A stretch of DNA of 61,227 nucleotides. Source: Paenibacillus sp. 598K (GTDB taxonomy: Bacteria > Bacillota > Bacilli > Paenibacillales > Paenibacillaceae). The notes under the pieces were generated by a model. That model ran no database searches and was not told the DNA's origin. It saw nothing but the letters and a program-made list of their open reading frames with translations. The stretch's first letter is position 1. Every line of letters starts with the position of its first letter. Made by a program: the position numbers and the translations under genes. The stretch is taken from contig NZ_BFBX01000010.1 of assembly GCF_003851045.1 (NCBI RefSeq), forward strand, positions 1-61,227, written 5' to 3'. Below are positions 1 through 9,452 of the stretch, in pieces.

Positions 1-3000
1 CCGAAGCCAGGGGCAGCGCCGGAGCTGTATCCAGCGCCTGTGCCGGAACCGGGAACTGATCCTGATACGACGAAGCTGCCGAGCGACCCAGTGATCCCGG
101 TCGGAGCAGGCAACCATCTGGTCGTGAAGGTGTCGTCGAGCAAGATCGCTACGCCGAGTGCGGGCGACCCCGCGCCAACCAACGGTGTCATTAACCCGTA
201 CACGCTGGGCGATGACATCCCAGGCGTCGATCCGGTGGTCAATCGGTACATCGGCATCTATGAAGTAGACAGCAACAACAAGGTCGTGAAGTTCAGTCTG
301 CTCGTCCTTGGCAAGGATGATGTGAAGCCTAGTCCAACTGCGGCGCCGGACTTTGGCCCCAAGCCGACTCTGGAACCAGGCAGCAACCCAGGCACAACGA
401 AGCTCAAAGCCGATCCGCCAATCACGGTCGGCGCAGGTCATCATCTGGTCGTAAAGGTATCAGCTAGCCCGATCGCAACACCTAACGCAAACGATGCCGA
501 GCCTGACGGCACAGGCGTCATCAGTCCGTATACGATGGGGGATGATATCCCGGGTGCGGACGCCGAAGTCAATCGGTATATTGGCTTGTACGAGGTGGAT
601 GCGTCGGGCAAGGTCGTAAGGTTCCAGCAGATCGTGTTGAGACATGGCGACATCTCGCCTGTGTCCACTGCACTGCAGCAAGACCTCGACCAGTTGACCC
701 TCGGCTATCAAGCTGGAGATCATCAGCAGCATGTGACCCGTACGGTCTATCTGCCCGCAAGAGGGCAATCGGGCCTGACGAGCATCACATGGACGAGCAG
801 CGATACAGCCCGTGTTCAGAGCAACGGCCGCGTTACCCGACCTGGGGTCGATGATGCGGATGTGTACGTCACCTTGACTGCGGTGATCCGAGAGCAGGCA
901 ACCGGAGCTGTCGCGACCAAGGACTTCATCGTGAAGGTGCTGAAAATGACCGATGAGGATGCTGTGCGCGAAGCGGCCAAGGAGTTGACAGTGAATACAG
1001 GCGTTACATTCGCGCAGGGCGATACGTGGGAATCCGTGACGCTTGATTTCCTGATGCTGGGTCAAGGGTTATATGGAACATCGATCTCCTGGTCCTCGGC
1101 AGATCCGGGCACGATCGCCATCGGGACGCAAAACGGACAAGCGCAGGCGAGTGTCGTTCGTCCACAGAGCCGCGACAAGCATGTCGTGCTGACAGCGACG
1201 ATAGCCAGAGGCGAGGCTTCCGTTACGAAGACCTTCCTTATGGTCGTGAACAATCGGACGGTCACAAAGGTTGACGGCGAGACGAGACAGCCGACATCGA
1301 GAGTGGCAGAAGCGACCGTGAACCCGAATGGTACGCCGAACAGCGATCAATTTACTATCCTGCGGACGCGGCTGTCAGACGGAACAAGTATCGATACGGT
1401 TATTGTCGACCCAGCCAAGATGACGCTGCTGACCGATGCATTCGATCCTGGAGAGAGTGAGGCGGCCAAGCGTACCGTAGAGCTGCGAATTGCGCAATCG
1501 GCAAGTGAGCCGGCAGACGAAGTTGCCGTAGAGATCCCAGGCTCCGCTGTCGCAGCGGTAGCCGACCGCAACGGACTGCTGGTTATCCGAACCGATGAAG
1601 GCAGTATCAGCATCGGTACCGACACGCTGAAGCAACTGGCAGAGCAAGGCACCGACCTATACTTCCGGCTCGTACCTGTGAACAGCAGCACGGAGCAAGC
1701 CGAAGCGGGTCAAGCGCTCCGCGAGGATAGTCAAGTGAAGCAGGCTGCAACTGGCAGGACGCTGAAGCTCTTGGGGGTTCCAAGAAAGATCGAAACGAAC
1801 TTGACCGGAAGTCAGACGAGAGTAACGCTCCCACTCGACAGTGTCTTGCTTGCGGCCCAACAACCAGATGCTCTGCATGTATTCGTCGAGCACAGCGACG
1901 GGACGACCGAGCTATTGCGGGGCATCCTGCGGAGGGAGAATGGAACGTTGACTGGCGTCGAGATTGCGATCGATCGATTCAGCCGCTTCCAGGTTGTCTC
2001 CATCGATGCGGCCCAAGGAAGCAATGGCGGCAACAATACGGGGGGATACCATCCAGCGCCGACCTTGTCCCCGCCGGCAACGCTGGACAAAGGCAGCAAG
2101 GACGGGGCGACCAAGGTCGTCGTGGGAACGCCGGACAAGGGGAATAAATGGGTCGTGAAGGTATCGAACACTCCAATCTCCGTCCCGAGAGTCGGAGACC
2201 AGGCGCCGTCAGGCGAAGGCGTGACGAATCCTTACGTATCCGGCGATGATATCTTCGGCTCGGATGCGGAGCGGAATCGGTATATCGGCGTCTACGAAGT
2301 GGATGCGAATCATCGGATTGTGAAATTCCAGTTGCTGCTCGTCACCCCGGGGAAAATCCAGCAGGTGGAGGGCGTGCTGATCGATCTGATACTGAATGGC
2401 GTGAGACAGCGGGATACAGCCATCCTCGATCAGTCGGCATCGACTGACCAAGCGGCTGCGCGAATTATCGTAGACAATGACGCGATCCTCAAGCTTCTGA
2501 CCGACGCGCCAGCAGGAAGCGTGCTGACGGTTCCTGAGATTGCGGATGTAACTATCGCGGATGCAGTCGTGAATGGCGAACTGCTGGATCGGATGATACA
2601 GCTTGATGGCGTATTCCGAATCGAGAGTGGTCTAGGGGCATACACGGTGCCTGCGGCAGCAATAGATCTCACTACGCTCGGCAATCCTGACGATCCAAGC
2701 GATCGATTCGTAACATTCTCGATTGCTTTGGCCAATTCAGCCGATGCCGCGCATATGAACGAATTGGCAACTGCCGATCGAATGATGCTGACAGGTACTC
2801 CTGTCCGGTTCTCAATCGTTGCAGAGTGGAATGGGGCTGTAGTGGAGGTCGAGAGGTTTAATCGCTATGTGCAACGAGAAGTCCGACTTCCGAAGGGCGC
2901 ACAATCGGAGGTTACGACAGGCCTCTCGGTTACGAAGGATGGTACGCTTCTGCATATGCCGACTCGTATAGAGATTCGCGACGGCGAGCGTTACGCCGTC

Positions 3001-3615
3001 ATCAACAGCTTGTACAATGGCGACTTCGCGCTGATCGGCAAGCAGGTTGCATTCGAGGATGTGAGGGGACATTGGGCGGCGACTGCAATCGATGAGATGG
3101 CATCGAGAAGCATCGTCGTCGGGATGACGAAGGATAGATTCGAGCCCAACCGACCGATTACGCGAGCCGAGTTCATCACGATGCTCGTGCGGTCTCTCGG
3201 TCTGAAGAACGACGCAGGCGAGGAGCAGCGCTTGAGCGATGTGAACCCGGGCGATTGGTTCTATGATTCTGTATCTGCCGCAGTGAAGTTCGGGCTGGTA
3301 AAAGGCTATGCTACAGGAGCGTTCAAGCCGACGAATCTTATTTCCCGTGAAGAAGCGTTGACGATCCTTGCAAGAGCGATGGCACTTACAGACTTGCATA
3401 AGGAGCTTAAGTCGGGCGCTGCGGACGCGTTGCTGGCCGCTTTTGCAGACAGTAATGAGGTTGCCCAGTGGGCCCGTCAGGGTATGGCGGCGGCGATAGA
3501 TTCAGGCATCGTTCAAGGTCGCGAGACGAAGGAGCTTGCGCCGAAGGCTCTGATTACGAGAGCGGAGGCGGCAACGATTATCGAGAGATTGCTACGCGCT
3601 TCAAAGTTGATCTAA
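1..3615 (+). CDS. SLH-domain surface protein, 5' end missing
   Basis: The frame is open from the first base, so the N-terminus and signal peptide lie outside the window; 1204 residues are visible. Three SLH domains fill the C-terminus (about nt 3046-3207, 3229-3390 and 3430-3603; starts FEDVRGHW, LSDVNPGDW and FADSNEVAQW), the module that binds pyruvylated secondary cell-wall polymer. Upstream are two bacterial Ig-like segments with W-S-S-D/A-type strands (about nt 780-930 and 1075-1245). A repeated unit of about 80 residues, with a conserved GDDIxGxDxxxNRYIGxYEVD block, occurs three times (about nt 67-309, 391-636 and 2104-2343). No catalytic domain is visible, so a structural or adhesive role is likely but not shown. 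A terminator follows 67 bases after the stop. Confidence 0.93.
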   Translation, partial: PKPGAAPELYPAPVPEPGTDPDTTKLPSDPVIPVGAGNHLVVKVSSSKIATPSAGDPAPTNGVINPYTLGDDIPGVDPVVNRYIGIYEVDSNNKVVKFSLLVLGKDDVKPSPTAAPDFGPKPTLEPGSNPGTTKLKADPPITVGAGHHLVVKVSASPIATPNANDAEPDGTGVISPYTMGDDIPGADAEVNRYIGLYEVDASGKVVRFQQIVLRHGDISPVSTALQQDLDQLTLGYQAGDHQQHVTRTVYLPARGQSGLTSITWTSSDTARVQSNGRVTRPGVDDADVYVTLTAVIREQATGAVATKDFIVKVLKMTDEDAVREAAKELTVNTGVTFAQGDTWESVTLDFLMLGQGLYGTSISWSSADPGTIAIGTQNGQAQASVVRPQSRDKHVVLTATIARGEASVTKTFLMVVNNRTVTKVDGETRQPTSRVAEATVNPNGTPNSDQFTILRTRLSDGTSIDTVIVDPAKMTLLTDAFDPGESEAAKRTVELRIAQSASEPADEVAVEIPGSAVAAVADRNGLLVIRTDEGSISIGTDTLKQLAEQGTDLYFRLVPVNSSTEQAEAGQALREDSQVKQAATGRTLKLLGVPRKIETNLTGSQTRVTLPLDSVLLAAQQPDALHVFVEHSDGTTELLRGILRRENGTLTGVEIAIDRFSRFQVVSIDAAQGSNGGNNTGGYHPAPTLSPPATLDKGSKDGATKVVVGTPDKGNKWVVKVSNTPISVPRVGDQAPSGEGVTNPYVSGDDIFGSDAERNRYIGVYEVDANHRIVKFQLLLVTPGKIQQVEGVLIDLILNGVRQRDTAILDQSASTDQAAARIIVDNDAILKLLTDAPAGSVLTVPEIADVTIADAVVNGELLDRMIQLDGVFRIESGLGAYTVPAAAIDLTTLGNPDDPSDRFVTFSIALANSADAAHMNELATADRMMLTGTPVRFSIVAEWNGAVVEVERFNRYVQREVRLPKGAQSEVTTGLSVTKDGTLLHMPTRIEIRDGERYAVINSLYNGDFALIGKQVAFEDVRGHWAATAIDEMASRSIVVGMTKDRFEPNRPITRAEFITMLVRSLGLKNDAGEEQRLSDVNPGDWFYDSVSAAVKFGLVKGYATGAFKPTNLISREEALTILARAMALTDLHKELKSGAADALLAAFADSNEVAQWARQGMAAAIDSGIVQGRETKELAPKALITRAEAATIIERLLRASKLI
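67..636 (+). repeat. Tandem pair of an ~80-residue surface-protein repeat
   Basis: Two adjacent coding repeats (about nt 67-309 and 391-636) share VGAG-HHLVVKVS, IATP, NPYT/SPYT-GDDIPG and NRYIG-YEVD blocks. They are separated by a Pro-rich linker, and the same linker style continues to the left edge, so more copies probably lie upstream. A third, more diverged copy sits at about nt 2104-2343, after the Ig-like region. Confidence 0.8.
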
Positions 3616-3682
3616 GCTCGCGGCGAAGCTTTAATTTCCCTGCCCATGTAGGAGGGCGCTAATACCAGTAATATGGGTCATC

Positions 3683-3726
3683 CCCCTTTAGGACAAGTTA
3701 TCCATTGTTCTAAAGGGGATTTTTTT
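3683..3726 (+). terminator. Rho-independent terminator after the SLH protein
   Basis: A 14-bp stem (3683-3696 with 3705-3718, one G-T wobble) closes an 8-base loop and is followed directly by an A-T step and six T. It ends the SLH transcript. The remaining bases to 3851 hold no visible gene. Confidence 0.9.
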
Positions 3727-3851
3727 AATGATAAGAACTCTTGGAGCAAAGGTCGGCGGCGGCAATCAGTCATCTTAAACGCTGTTTAGGCAGCGAGGTC
3801 TCCTTAGTGTATTCAGACACGCCCAGTGCTATCCTTCACCCAACAGGGTTG

Positions 3852-5165
3852 TCATATGGCTCGTTCCGCCTTCATTTCATCCTTCACCAGATCATACGCC
3901 CGGATCGCTATCTCCAGGCATAATCGCCGTTCTGGTCTCAGATAATCAGGGCCGAGCAGCTCATCCAGCTTGTCCAGGCGATGATACAGCGTTTGCCGGT
4001 GGATGAACAGCCGCTCGGCCGTCTCCTGCTTGGAGCCCATGCAGGACAGATAGTGGTCGAGCGTGTGCACCAGCGCCAGTCCTCCCGATTGCTCGTAGGC
4101 CAACAAGGGGCCGAGATGGTTCTGCACGAACCGGATCAATTGGTCGGTATCGCCGATGCTTTTTAGCATCTGGTAGATTCCCATATCCTCGTAAAAAGCG
4201 CTCCCCGAAGGCTTCTCCTCCAGCATGCGCGTAATCGCGACGGCATCCAGCGCTTCCCGGTAGCTCTGGGCGGCCTCGCGCAGCGAAGACTTCACATGAC
4301 CAAAGCCCGCATGAATGCGCAGCGATTCCTCGGGACGCAGCCGACTGGATTTCATCAGCAGCTCCGTTACCTTGCGAAGCGACTGCTTCACCTTCTCCCA
4401 TTGCGCCTGCCTGTTGCCGAAGGTCTCCCGGATGCAGAGCAGATGGATGACGTTATTGTGCAAGAGCAGCAAGTTATATATGCCGTGCGTGGACAGAAGC
4501 GAGCGCAGGAGCATCAGGATATCCTGGTTGGGCCCCTTGGCGGAGAAGCTCTCCTCCCGCTGTCCCGAACGGTCCAGGATGACAGTGCCCGAGACGAATA
4601 AATAATGTCCTGTCGACAAGGAGGGAAGGCCGATCTGGGCGAGCATCTGATCCTCGTGGGGGATATCGCCGAACAGGATGCCGTGGACCAGCGTCGCATG
4701 CCCCTCGCTCATCCGGTCATCCAATACGAGCTTGCGCAGCAACAGCTGCTCTGCAGTCCTGCCCGCATAGTCCAGCAGGAGATCGATGTACAGGCTGTCT
4801 TCTTCGGTCATCGCGGACGCTTGAGCGGCCAAGCCGATATAGGACAACACGTGTCCAAGCCCCAGCACCGGCTGCAGAACGACGACGGTTCCCGAGGGGA
4901 GCGTCAGGCGCGTTGGCTTGCGGCCGGTTGGCGGCTGACGATCCACTAATGCCTCGGCTTCGCGCAGCAGCTCCTCTCCCGCTCCCGGTTCGCCCTCGGC
5001 CGGAATACAGAGCGAGGCTTCGGTGATCGAGAGATATAGCGATGTATAGGAAGTGAAGGATTTCAGGCACTCGACAATTGTATGAACTTCGGCCTTTTTA
5101 ATAATGGCTTGTTGCAGGCGATGCGAAAAGTCGGCGAGCTTGCCCAGATTATGCGTTATCTCCAT
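3852..5165 (-). CDS. PucR/CdaR-type transcriptional regulator
   Basis: A 437-residue protein whose last ~65 residues form the PucR-family helix-turn-helix: a Leu-rich helix, the phrase ETAERLFIHRQTLYHRLDKL and then an LxPERRLCLEIAIRAY helix. The central part resembles the GGDEF-like and linker region of CdaR/PucR proteins; the N-terminal third has no domain I can name. Start is ATG at 5163-5165 with a GAGGAGGG Shine-Dalgarno just upstream. Family members usually activate neighbouring catabolic genes (purine, sugar diacid, amino acid) in response to a metabolite. It is divergent from the UroD/Opp/Hyu operon, its most likely target. The DNA shows no effector. Confidence 0.85.
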   Translation of the reverse strand: MEITHNLGKLADFSHRLQQAIIKKAEVHTIVECLKSFTSYTSLYLSITEASLCIPAEGEPGAGEELLREAEALVDRQPPTGRKPTRLTLPSGTVVVLQPVLGLGHVLSYIGLAAQASAMTEEDSLYIDLLLDYAGRTAEQLLLRKLVLDDRMSEGHATLVHGILFGDIPHEDQMLAQIGLPSLSTGHYLFVSGTVILDRSGQREESFSAKGPNQDILMLLRSLLSTHGIYNLLLLHNNVIHLLCIRETFGNRQAQWEKVKQSLRKVTELLMKSSRLRPEESLRIHAGFGHVKSSLREAAQSYREALDAVAITRMLEEKPSGSAFYEDMGIYQMLKSIGDTDQLIRFVQNHLGPLLAYEQSGGLALVHTLDHYLSCMGSKQETAERLFIHRQTLYHRLDKLDELLGPDYLRPERRLCLEIAIRAYDLVKDEMKAERAI

Positions 5166-5188
5166 GCTGAATCCCTCCTCTCCTCATT

Positions 5189-5203
5189 CTGGAAGCGTTT
5201 CTG
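5189..5203. promoter_or_regulatory. Possible cre (CcpA) site upstream of the PucR gene
   Basis: CTGGAAGCGTTTCTG keeps the GGAAGCGTTTC core of Bacillus-type cre sites but misses the consensus at the ends. It lies 23 bp from the regulator start in the divergent promoter region, so carbon catabolite control of this locus is possible. Weak evidence. Confidence 0.35.
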
Positions 5204-5284
5204 ATCAAAATCGCCCTACAAAATGTAAAATCAAGCGGCCGACGAATCAGACATTGTGTATGAAGAAATGAGATTGGGGTCGTT

Positions 5285-5376
5285 TATAATGAAATTATGC
5301 GATATCTAAGTTAGCCTATCGGATATTGAGAATTATAGTACGAGTTTTCCGGAAAAACCATTCCTAAATCTAGGAA
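5285..5376 (+). promoter_or_regulatory. Promoter element and two palindromes before the UroD/Opp/Hyu operon
   Basis: A perfect -10 (TATAAT, 5285-5290) is present without a good -35, as expected for an activated promoter. Downstream are a 12-bp perfect palindrome TTTTCCGGAAAA (5345-5356) and an inverted repeat TTCCTA-AATC-TAGGAA (5361-5376). The right arm of the second is part of the Shine-Dalgarno AGGAAGGA (5372-5379) of the first gene, so the hairpin could hide the ribosome site or the repeat could bind a regulator. Confidence 0.45.
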
Positions 5377-5387
5377 GGACGTTCGAA

Positions 5388-6443
5388 ATGACGATTGAAT
5401 GGACGAAAAAGACGCGTTTCCTTCGCATATTGCGAGACGGGCAGGCTGCTGATCGGCCGCTCGTATCGGCGTGGCGGCATTTTATCGAAGCCGAGCGCGA
5501 CAGCGAATTGCTAGCTGCGGCAACGGTTGCGTTTCAACGCGAGCATGACTGGGATTTTGTCAAGATCAATCCCCGGACGACGTATTACGCAGAGGTCTGG
5601 GGCAATGAATACGACTACGAGCAATATGACGGGGTTGTGCCGGCCGTAGCCAAAGCGCAAATCTCGACAGCCGACGAGCTGCGACGGATTACCCGCCGCC
5701 CGGCAGACGCCGAGCCGTTCCGCGAGCAGCTCGCGACGATTGCGGGCGTGCGCCGCGAGCTCGGAGAGGATGTGCCGATTGTCCAGACCTTGTTCTCGCC
5801 GCTAGCGGTGCTGGAATACCTCGGAGGGCATCGCACGTTAGCCTCCTATCGTCCCGCGATTCGCGAGGCGACGCCGCTGCCAGGATTGCTGGCAGCGAGT
5901 CCGAACGAGGTCCACGCTGCGCTGCGCCACATTACCGAGACGCTGGCAGGCTATGCCCGGGCGGCGTTGCAGGCGGGAGCGGACGGGATCTTCTACGCGG
6001 TGCTCGGACTGGCGCGCGACGGCTACCTGACGGAGGAGGAATACGAGACGTTTGGTCGTCCGTATGACTTGATGCTGCTGAAGGAAATTGCTCCGGCGCC
6101 GATCATCCTCCATACTTGCGGACCGGAAGCGCATCCCGAGCGGTTCGCGGATTATCCTGTGTCCGCGCTTCACTGGGCGGATCGCGCTCCGGGCAATCCG
6201 CCCCTCGCGGAGAGTCTGAGCTGGTCGGAGAGCCCCGTCGCGATGGGCGGAGTAGACGAGCGGTTGTTCGCTGCTGCGGGATCGGCCGATGAGGTGGCGC
6301 GGCAAGCAGACGAGGCCATCCGCAGCCTGACCGGACGGCCATTCGTATTGGCCCCGGGCTGCGGCTTGCCGCTCGAGTCGGATCGCGAGGCGCTGCGAGC
6401 GCTGAGGGCGGCAGTAGAGCAGCAACATACGCCTGAGCAATAG
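5388..6443 (+). CDS. Uroporphyrinogen decarboxylase (UroD) family protein, not HemE
   Basis: A 351-residue TIM-barrel protein of the UroD/MtaA superfamily. The N-terminal barrel strand (RPLVSAWRHF), the segment DFVKINPR and the late barrel segment PIILHTCGPE support the family. The HemE hallmark near the N-terminus (PVWxMRQAGR) is absent, and the gene opens a transport and amidohydrolase operon, so heme synthesis is unlikely. Family relatives include corrinoid-dependent methyltransferases and many untested catabolic proteins; no corrinoid partner is nearby. ATG start with AGGAAGGA eight bases upstream. First gene of the operon facing the PucR regulator. Substrate unknown. Confidence 0.85.
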   Translation: MTIEWTKKTRFLRILRDGQAADRPLVSAWRHFIEAERDSELLAAATVAFQREHDWDFVKINPRTTYYAEVWGNEYDYEQYDGVVPAVAKAQISTADELRRITRRPADAEPFREQLATIAGVRRELGEDVPIVQTLFSPLAVLEYLGGHRTLASYRPAIREATPLPGLLAASPNEVHAALRHITETLAGYARAALQAGADGIFYAVLGLARDGYLTEEEYETFGRPYDLMLLKEIAPAPIILHTCGPEAHPERFADYPVSALHWADRAPGNPPLAESLSWSESPVAMGGVDERLFAAAGSADEVARQADEAIRSLTGRPFVLAPGCGLPLESDREALRALRAAVEQQHTPEQ

Positions 6444-6465
6444 GCAGCGGAGAGGGGGAGACGCT

Positions 6466-7467
6466 TTGGAGGCGGTGCTGGAGGTTCGGCAGGTGCAAGT
6501 GACGTTCCAAACGGAAAAAGGCGACATCGCGCCGGTTGAAAATGTCGACTTTCGTCTCGGCAAGGGGGAGACTCTGGCCATCGTCGGCGAGTCGGGCAGC
6601 GGCAAAAGCGTAACCAGCTTGTCCATTATGGGCCTGCTCGGAAAAGCCGGCCGAGTGAGCCGCGGCTCCATCTCGTTTGATGGCCGGGAGCTGACGGGGC
6701 TGACGGCCAGAGCGCTGAATCGGATTCGCGGCAATGAGATCTCGATGATCTTCCAGGAGCCGATGAGCGCGCTTAACCCGGTGCTGACGATCGGTCATCA
6801 GCTTGCCGAGCAGATCCGCAAGCACCGGAAGCTCAGCCGCAAGGAGGCGCGCGCCGAAGGCGAGGCGATGCTGAGGAAGGTGGGCATCGCGCGCGCGGAG
6901 TCGATCATGCGGGAGTATCCGTTCGCCCTGTCGGGCGGCATGCTGCAGCGGGTCATGATCGCCATGGCGATGTCTTGCAACCCGAAGGTGCTGATCGCCG
7001 ATGAGCCGACAACCGCGCTGGACGTCACGATACAAGCGCAGATCCTGCGGCTGATGAAGGGGCTGAAAAAGGAGTTCGGCACCTCCATCGTGCTGATCAC
7101 GCATGACATGAACGTTGTAGCCGAGATGGCTGATCGCGTCATCGTCATGTACGGCGGCGAAGTGGTGGAGGAGGCGGATGTGTTCCGGCTGTTCGACCAT
7201 CACCGCCATCCCTACACGAAAGGGCTGCTCGAATGCATCCCGCAGATTGGAGGGGGCAAAGGAGAACGATTGGCGGCGATTGCGGGCACGGTGCCGCTTC
7301 CGCAGCATATGCCAACGGGCTGCCGCTTCCAGGACCGCTGCCCGCATGTGATGGATCGGTGCAGAGAGCAGCACCCGCCGCTGCTGGCAGCCGGTCCGGG
7401 ACACCAGGTGCGCTGCTGGCTGGCTGCCGATGGAGAGGGGGGAGCGGGAGATGGACAGACACGATGA
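6466..7467 (+). CDS. Oligopeptide/dipeptide ABC transporter ATPase (OppD/DppD type)
   Basis: A 333-residue ABC ATPase with Walker A GESGSGKS (residues 41-48), Q-loop IFQEPMSALNP, signature LSGGM, Walker B LIADEP, H-loop THDMN and the C-terminal Cys-containing oligopeptide/dipeptide domain (CRFQDRCP...DRC). It pairs with the next ATPase to power the OppBC-type channel. The start is TTG, with AGAGGGGGAG five bases upstream. It begins 22 bases after the UroD-like stop, so translation is probably coupled. The family carries peptides, nickel, sugars and opines; the operon suggests a peptide-like or cyclic amide cargo. Confidence 0.95.
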   Translation: MEAVLEVRQVQVTFQTEKGDIAPVENVDFRLGKGETLAIVGESGSGKSVTSLSIMGLLGKAGRVSRGSISFDGRELTGLTARALNRIRGNEISMIFQEPMSALNPVLTIGHQLAEQIRKHRKLSRKEARAEGEAMLRKVGIARAESIMREYPFALSGGMLQRVMIAMAMSCNPKVLIADEPTTALDVTIQAQILRLMKGLKKEFGTSIVLITHDMNVVAEMADRVIVMYGGEVVEEADVFRLFDHHRHPYTKGLLECIPQIGGGKGERLAAIAGTVPLPQHMPTGCRFQDRCPHVMDRCREQHPPLLAAGPGHQVRCWLAADGEGGAGDGQTR

Positions 7468-8455
7468 GGGCGAGTCCAAGGCCAAGGAGCATCCGTTGCT
7501 GGAGGTTGGCGGACTGAAGAAGCATTATCCGGTCCGCGCCGGCCTGCTGGGCAGACCTGCGGGACAAGTCAAGGCGGTGGATGGCGTTTCGTTCCGTCTT
7601 GAGCAAGGTCGTACGCTAGGCATCATCGGCGAGTCGGGCAGCGGCAAGTCGACGATGGGCCGGCTTATCCTGCAACTGGAGCAGCCTACGGAGGGCAGCG
7701 TGACCTTCCAGGGCCGCGAGTTGACGGGACTGACCCAGCGCCAGCTTCGGCCGATGCGGACCGAGATGCAGATTGTATTCCAGGACCCGTACTCCTCGCT
7801 CAATCCTCGCAAGCGCATCGGCGACCAGCTTGGCGAGCCGATACGCGTCCATCGGCTGCTCGAGGGCGCTGCGGTGGAGACGCGAGTGCAAGAGCTGCTG
7901 GAGACTGTAGGGCTGTCCAGACATCACCGGAACCGGTATCCCCATGAATTCTCGGGGGGCCAGCGTCAGCGGATCGGCATCGCGCGGGCCTTGGCGCTGA
8001 ATCCGAAGCTGATCGTATGCGACGAGCCGGTATCGGCGCTGGATGTGTCGATCCAGGCTCAGATCCTGAACCTGCTCAAGGATCTGCAAGGCGAGCTGGG
8101 CCTGACCTATCTGTTCATCGCCCATGGCCTGGGCGCTGTCGACTATATCAGCGACGAGATCGGGGTGATGTATCTGGGCAAGCTGGTGGAGATCGGCGAC
8201 AGCGCCAAGCTGTTCGGGGCGCCCAGACATCCTTACACCGCTGCTCTGCTGGCTTCGAACCCCCCGGCCTCTCCGCATGAGCGGAGCGCGGACGAGCCCG
8301 TGCTGCAGGGAGATATCCCGAGCCCGCTGCATCCGCCCGCAGGCTGTCGCTTCCATACGCGATGTCCGTATGCGCAGCCGCGCTGCAGCACGGAGGAGCC
8401 GGCTCTGACGGGCGAGAGCGACCATTTGGCCGCATGCCACTATCCGCTGCATTGA
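7451..8455 (+). CDS. Oligopeptide/dipeptide ABC transporter ATPase (OppF/DppF type)
   Basis: Second ATPase, 334 residues from ATG 7451, which sits behind a G-rich Shine-Dalgarno and overlaps the previous gene by 17 bases; an in-frame ATG at 7430 has no ribosome site. It shows Walker [10 protein letters not shown], signature [15 protein letters not shown], Walker B LIVCDEP and the C-terminal [14 protein letters not shown] block. The H-loop reads AHGLGAV where OppF proteins normally have SHDL: the switch His is kept but the following Asp is Gly, which is unusual. It should form a heterodimer with the OppD-type subunit. Confidence 0.95.
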   Translation: MDRHDEGESKAKEHPLLEVGGLKKHYPVRAGLLGRPAGQVKAVDGVSFRLEQGRTLGIIGESGSGKSTMGRLILQLEQPTEGSVTFQGRELTGLTQRQLRPMRTEMQIVFQDPYSSLNPRKRIGDQLGEPIRVHRLLEGAAVETRVQELLETVGLSRHHRNRYPHEFSGGQRQRIGIARALALNPKLIVCDEPVSALDVSIQAQILNLLKDLQGELGLTYLFIAHGLGAVDYISDEIGVMYLGKLVEIGDSAKLFGAPRHPYTAALLASNPPASPHERSADEPVLQGDIPSPLHPPAGCRFHTRCPYAQPRCSTEEPALTGESDHLAACHYPLH

Positions 8456-8482
8456 CCAAGTCCCCAGACGAGGAGGAAGAGC

Positions 8483-9439
8483 ATGCTTCACTATTTGCTG
8501 CGCCGCATCCTGATCGCGATTCCAGTCCTCGCAGGGATCACGCTGTTCAATTTTCTTATTATCAATATGGCGCCGGGCAATCCTGTAGAGATGTTTATTA
8601 ATCCCTCCATGAGCCAGGCCGATATCGATCTGCGCAAAGAGCAGCTCGGCATCAACGATCCGATTGCCATGCAATATTTCCGCTGGCTGGGCAATGTGCT
8701 GCAAGGCGATTTCGGCTATTCCTATTCAAGCTACGAGCCGGTAGCCCAGGTGGTCGGGGCGCGGATCGGACCTACGCTGCTATTGATGGGCTCATCTCTG
8801 CTGCTGGCCTACCTGATTGCCATTCCGATCGGCATTCTCAGCGCCAGGAAGCAATATTCATGGCTGGATTACTCCGCAACCTCCTTTTCCTTCCTCGGCG
8901 TGTCTGTCCCGAACTTTATCCTCGGGCTGGGCGGCATCTATCTGTTCGCGCTCACTTGGAAGCTGTTCCCGACGGGCGGGATGTACACACTGGGCAAGGA
9001 GAAGACGCTAGGCGATCTGCTGCACCATCTGATCATGCCGGCGCTCATCCTGGCGACCGCCTCCGCAGGAAGCATGGTGCGATACGTGCGCTCGAGCGTG
9101 CTGGAGGTGCTGGGGCAGGACTATCTGCGCACAGCGAGAGCCAAAGGGCTGTCGGAGTTTATCGTCATCAACAAGCATGCGCTCCGCAACGCGATGATCC
9201 CGATCATTACGGTCGTAGGGCTCGATGTGCCGCTGCTGTTCGGCGGGGCGGTCATCACGGAGCAAGTATTCGGCTGGCCGGGCATGGGACAGCTGATGAT
9301 CCAATCGATCGGCTCGCGCGATTATCCGACGTTGATGGCGATTAACCTGATCGCGGCAGTGGCCGTGCTGGCCGCTAACCTCTTGACGGACATCGCTTAT
9401 GCGGCGGCGGACCCTGCGATCAAATACAGCAAACGATGA
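8483..9439 (+). CDS. Peptide-type ABC transporter permease (OppB/DppB type)
   Basis: A 318-residue membrane protein with the OppB N-terminus ([20 protein letters not shown], then MAPGNP), about six membrane segments and the ATPase-docking EAA loop around [20 protein letters not shown]. The Shine-Dalgarno AGGAGGAAG lies just before the ATG, and the gene starts 27 bases after the OppF-type stop. It forms the channel with the OppC-type subunit that follows. Confidence 0.95.
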   Translation: MLHYLLRRILIAIPVLAGITLFNFLIINMAPGNPVEMFINPSMSQADIDLRKEQLGINDPIAMQYFRWLGNVLQGDFGYSYSSYEPVAQVVGARIGPTLLLMGSSLLLAYLIAIPIGILSARKQYSWLDYSATSFSFLGVSVPNFILGLGGIYLFALTWKLFPTGGMYTLGKEKTLGDLLHHLIMPALILATASAGSMVRYVRSSVLEVLGQDYLRTARAKGLSEFIVINKHALRNAMIPIITVVGLDVPLLFGGAVITEQVFGWPGMGQLMIQSIGSRDYPTLMAINLIAAVAVLAANLLTDIAYAAADPAIKYSKR

Positions 9440-9452
9440 AGGGAGCGAGCTC

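Noticed and set aside
5388..6443. HemE (uroporphyrinogen decarboxylase of heme synthesis)
   Set aside because: HemE N-terminal motif is missing and no heme genes are near.
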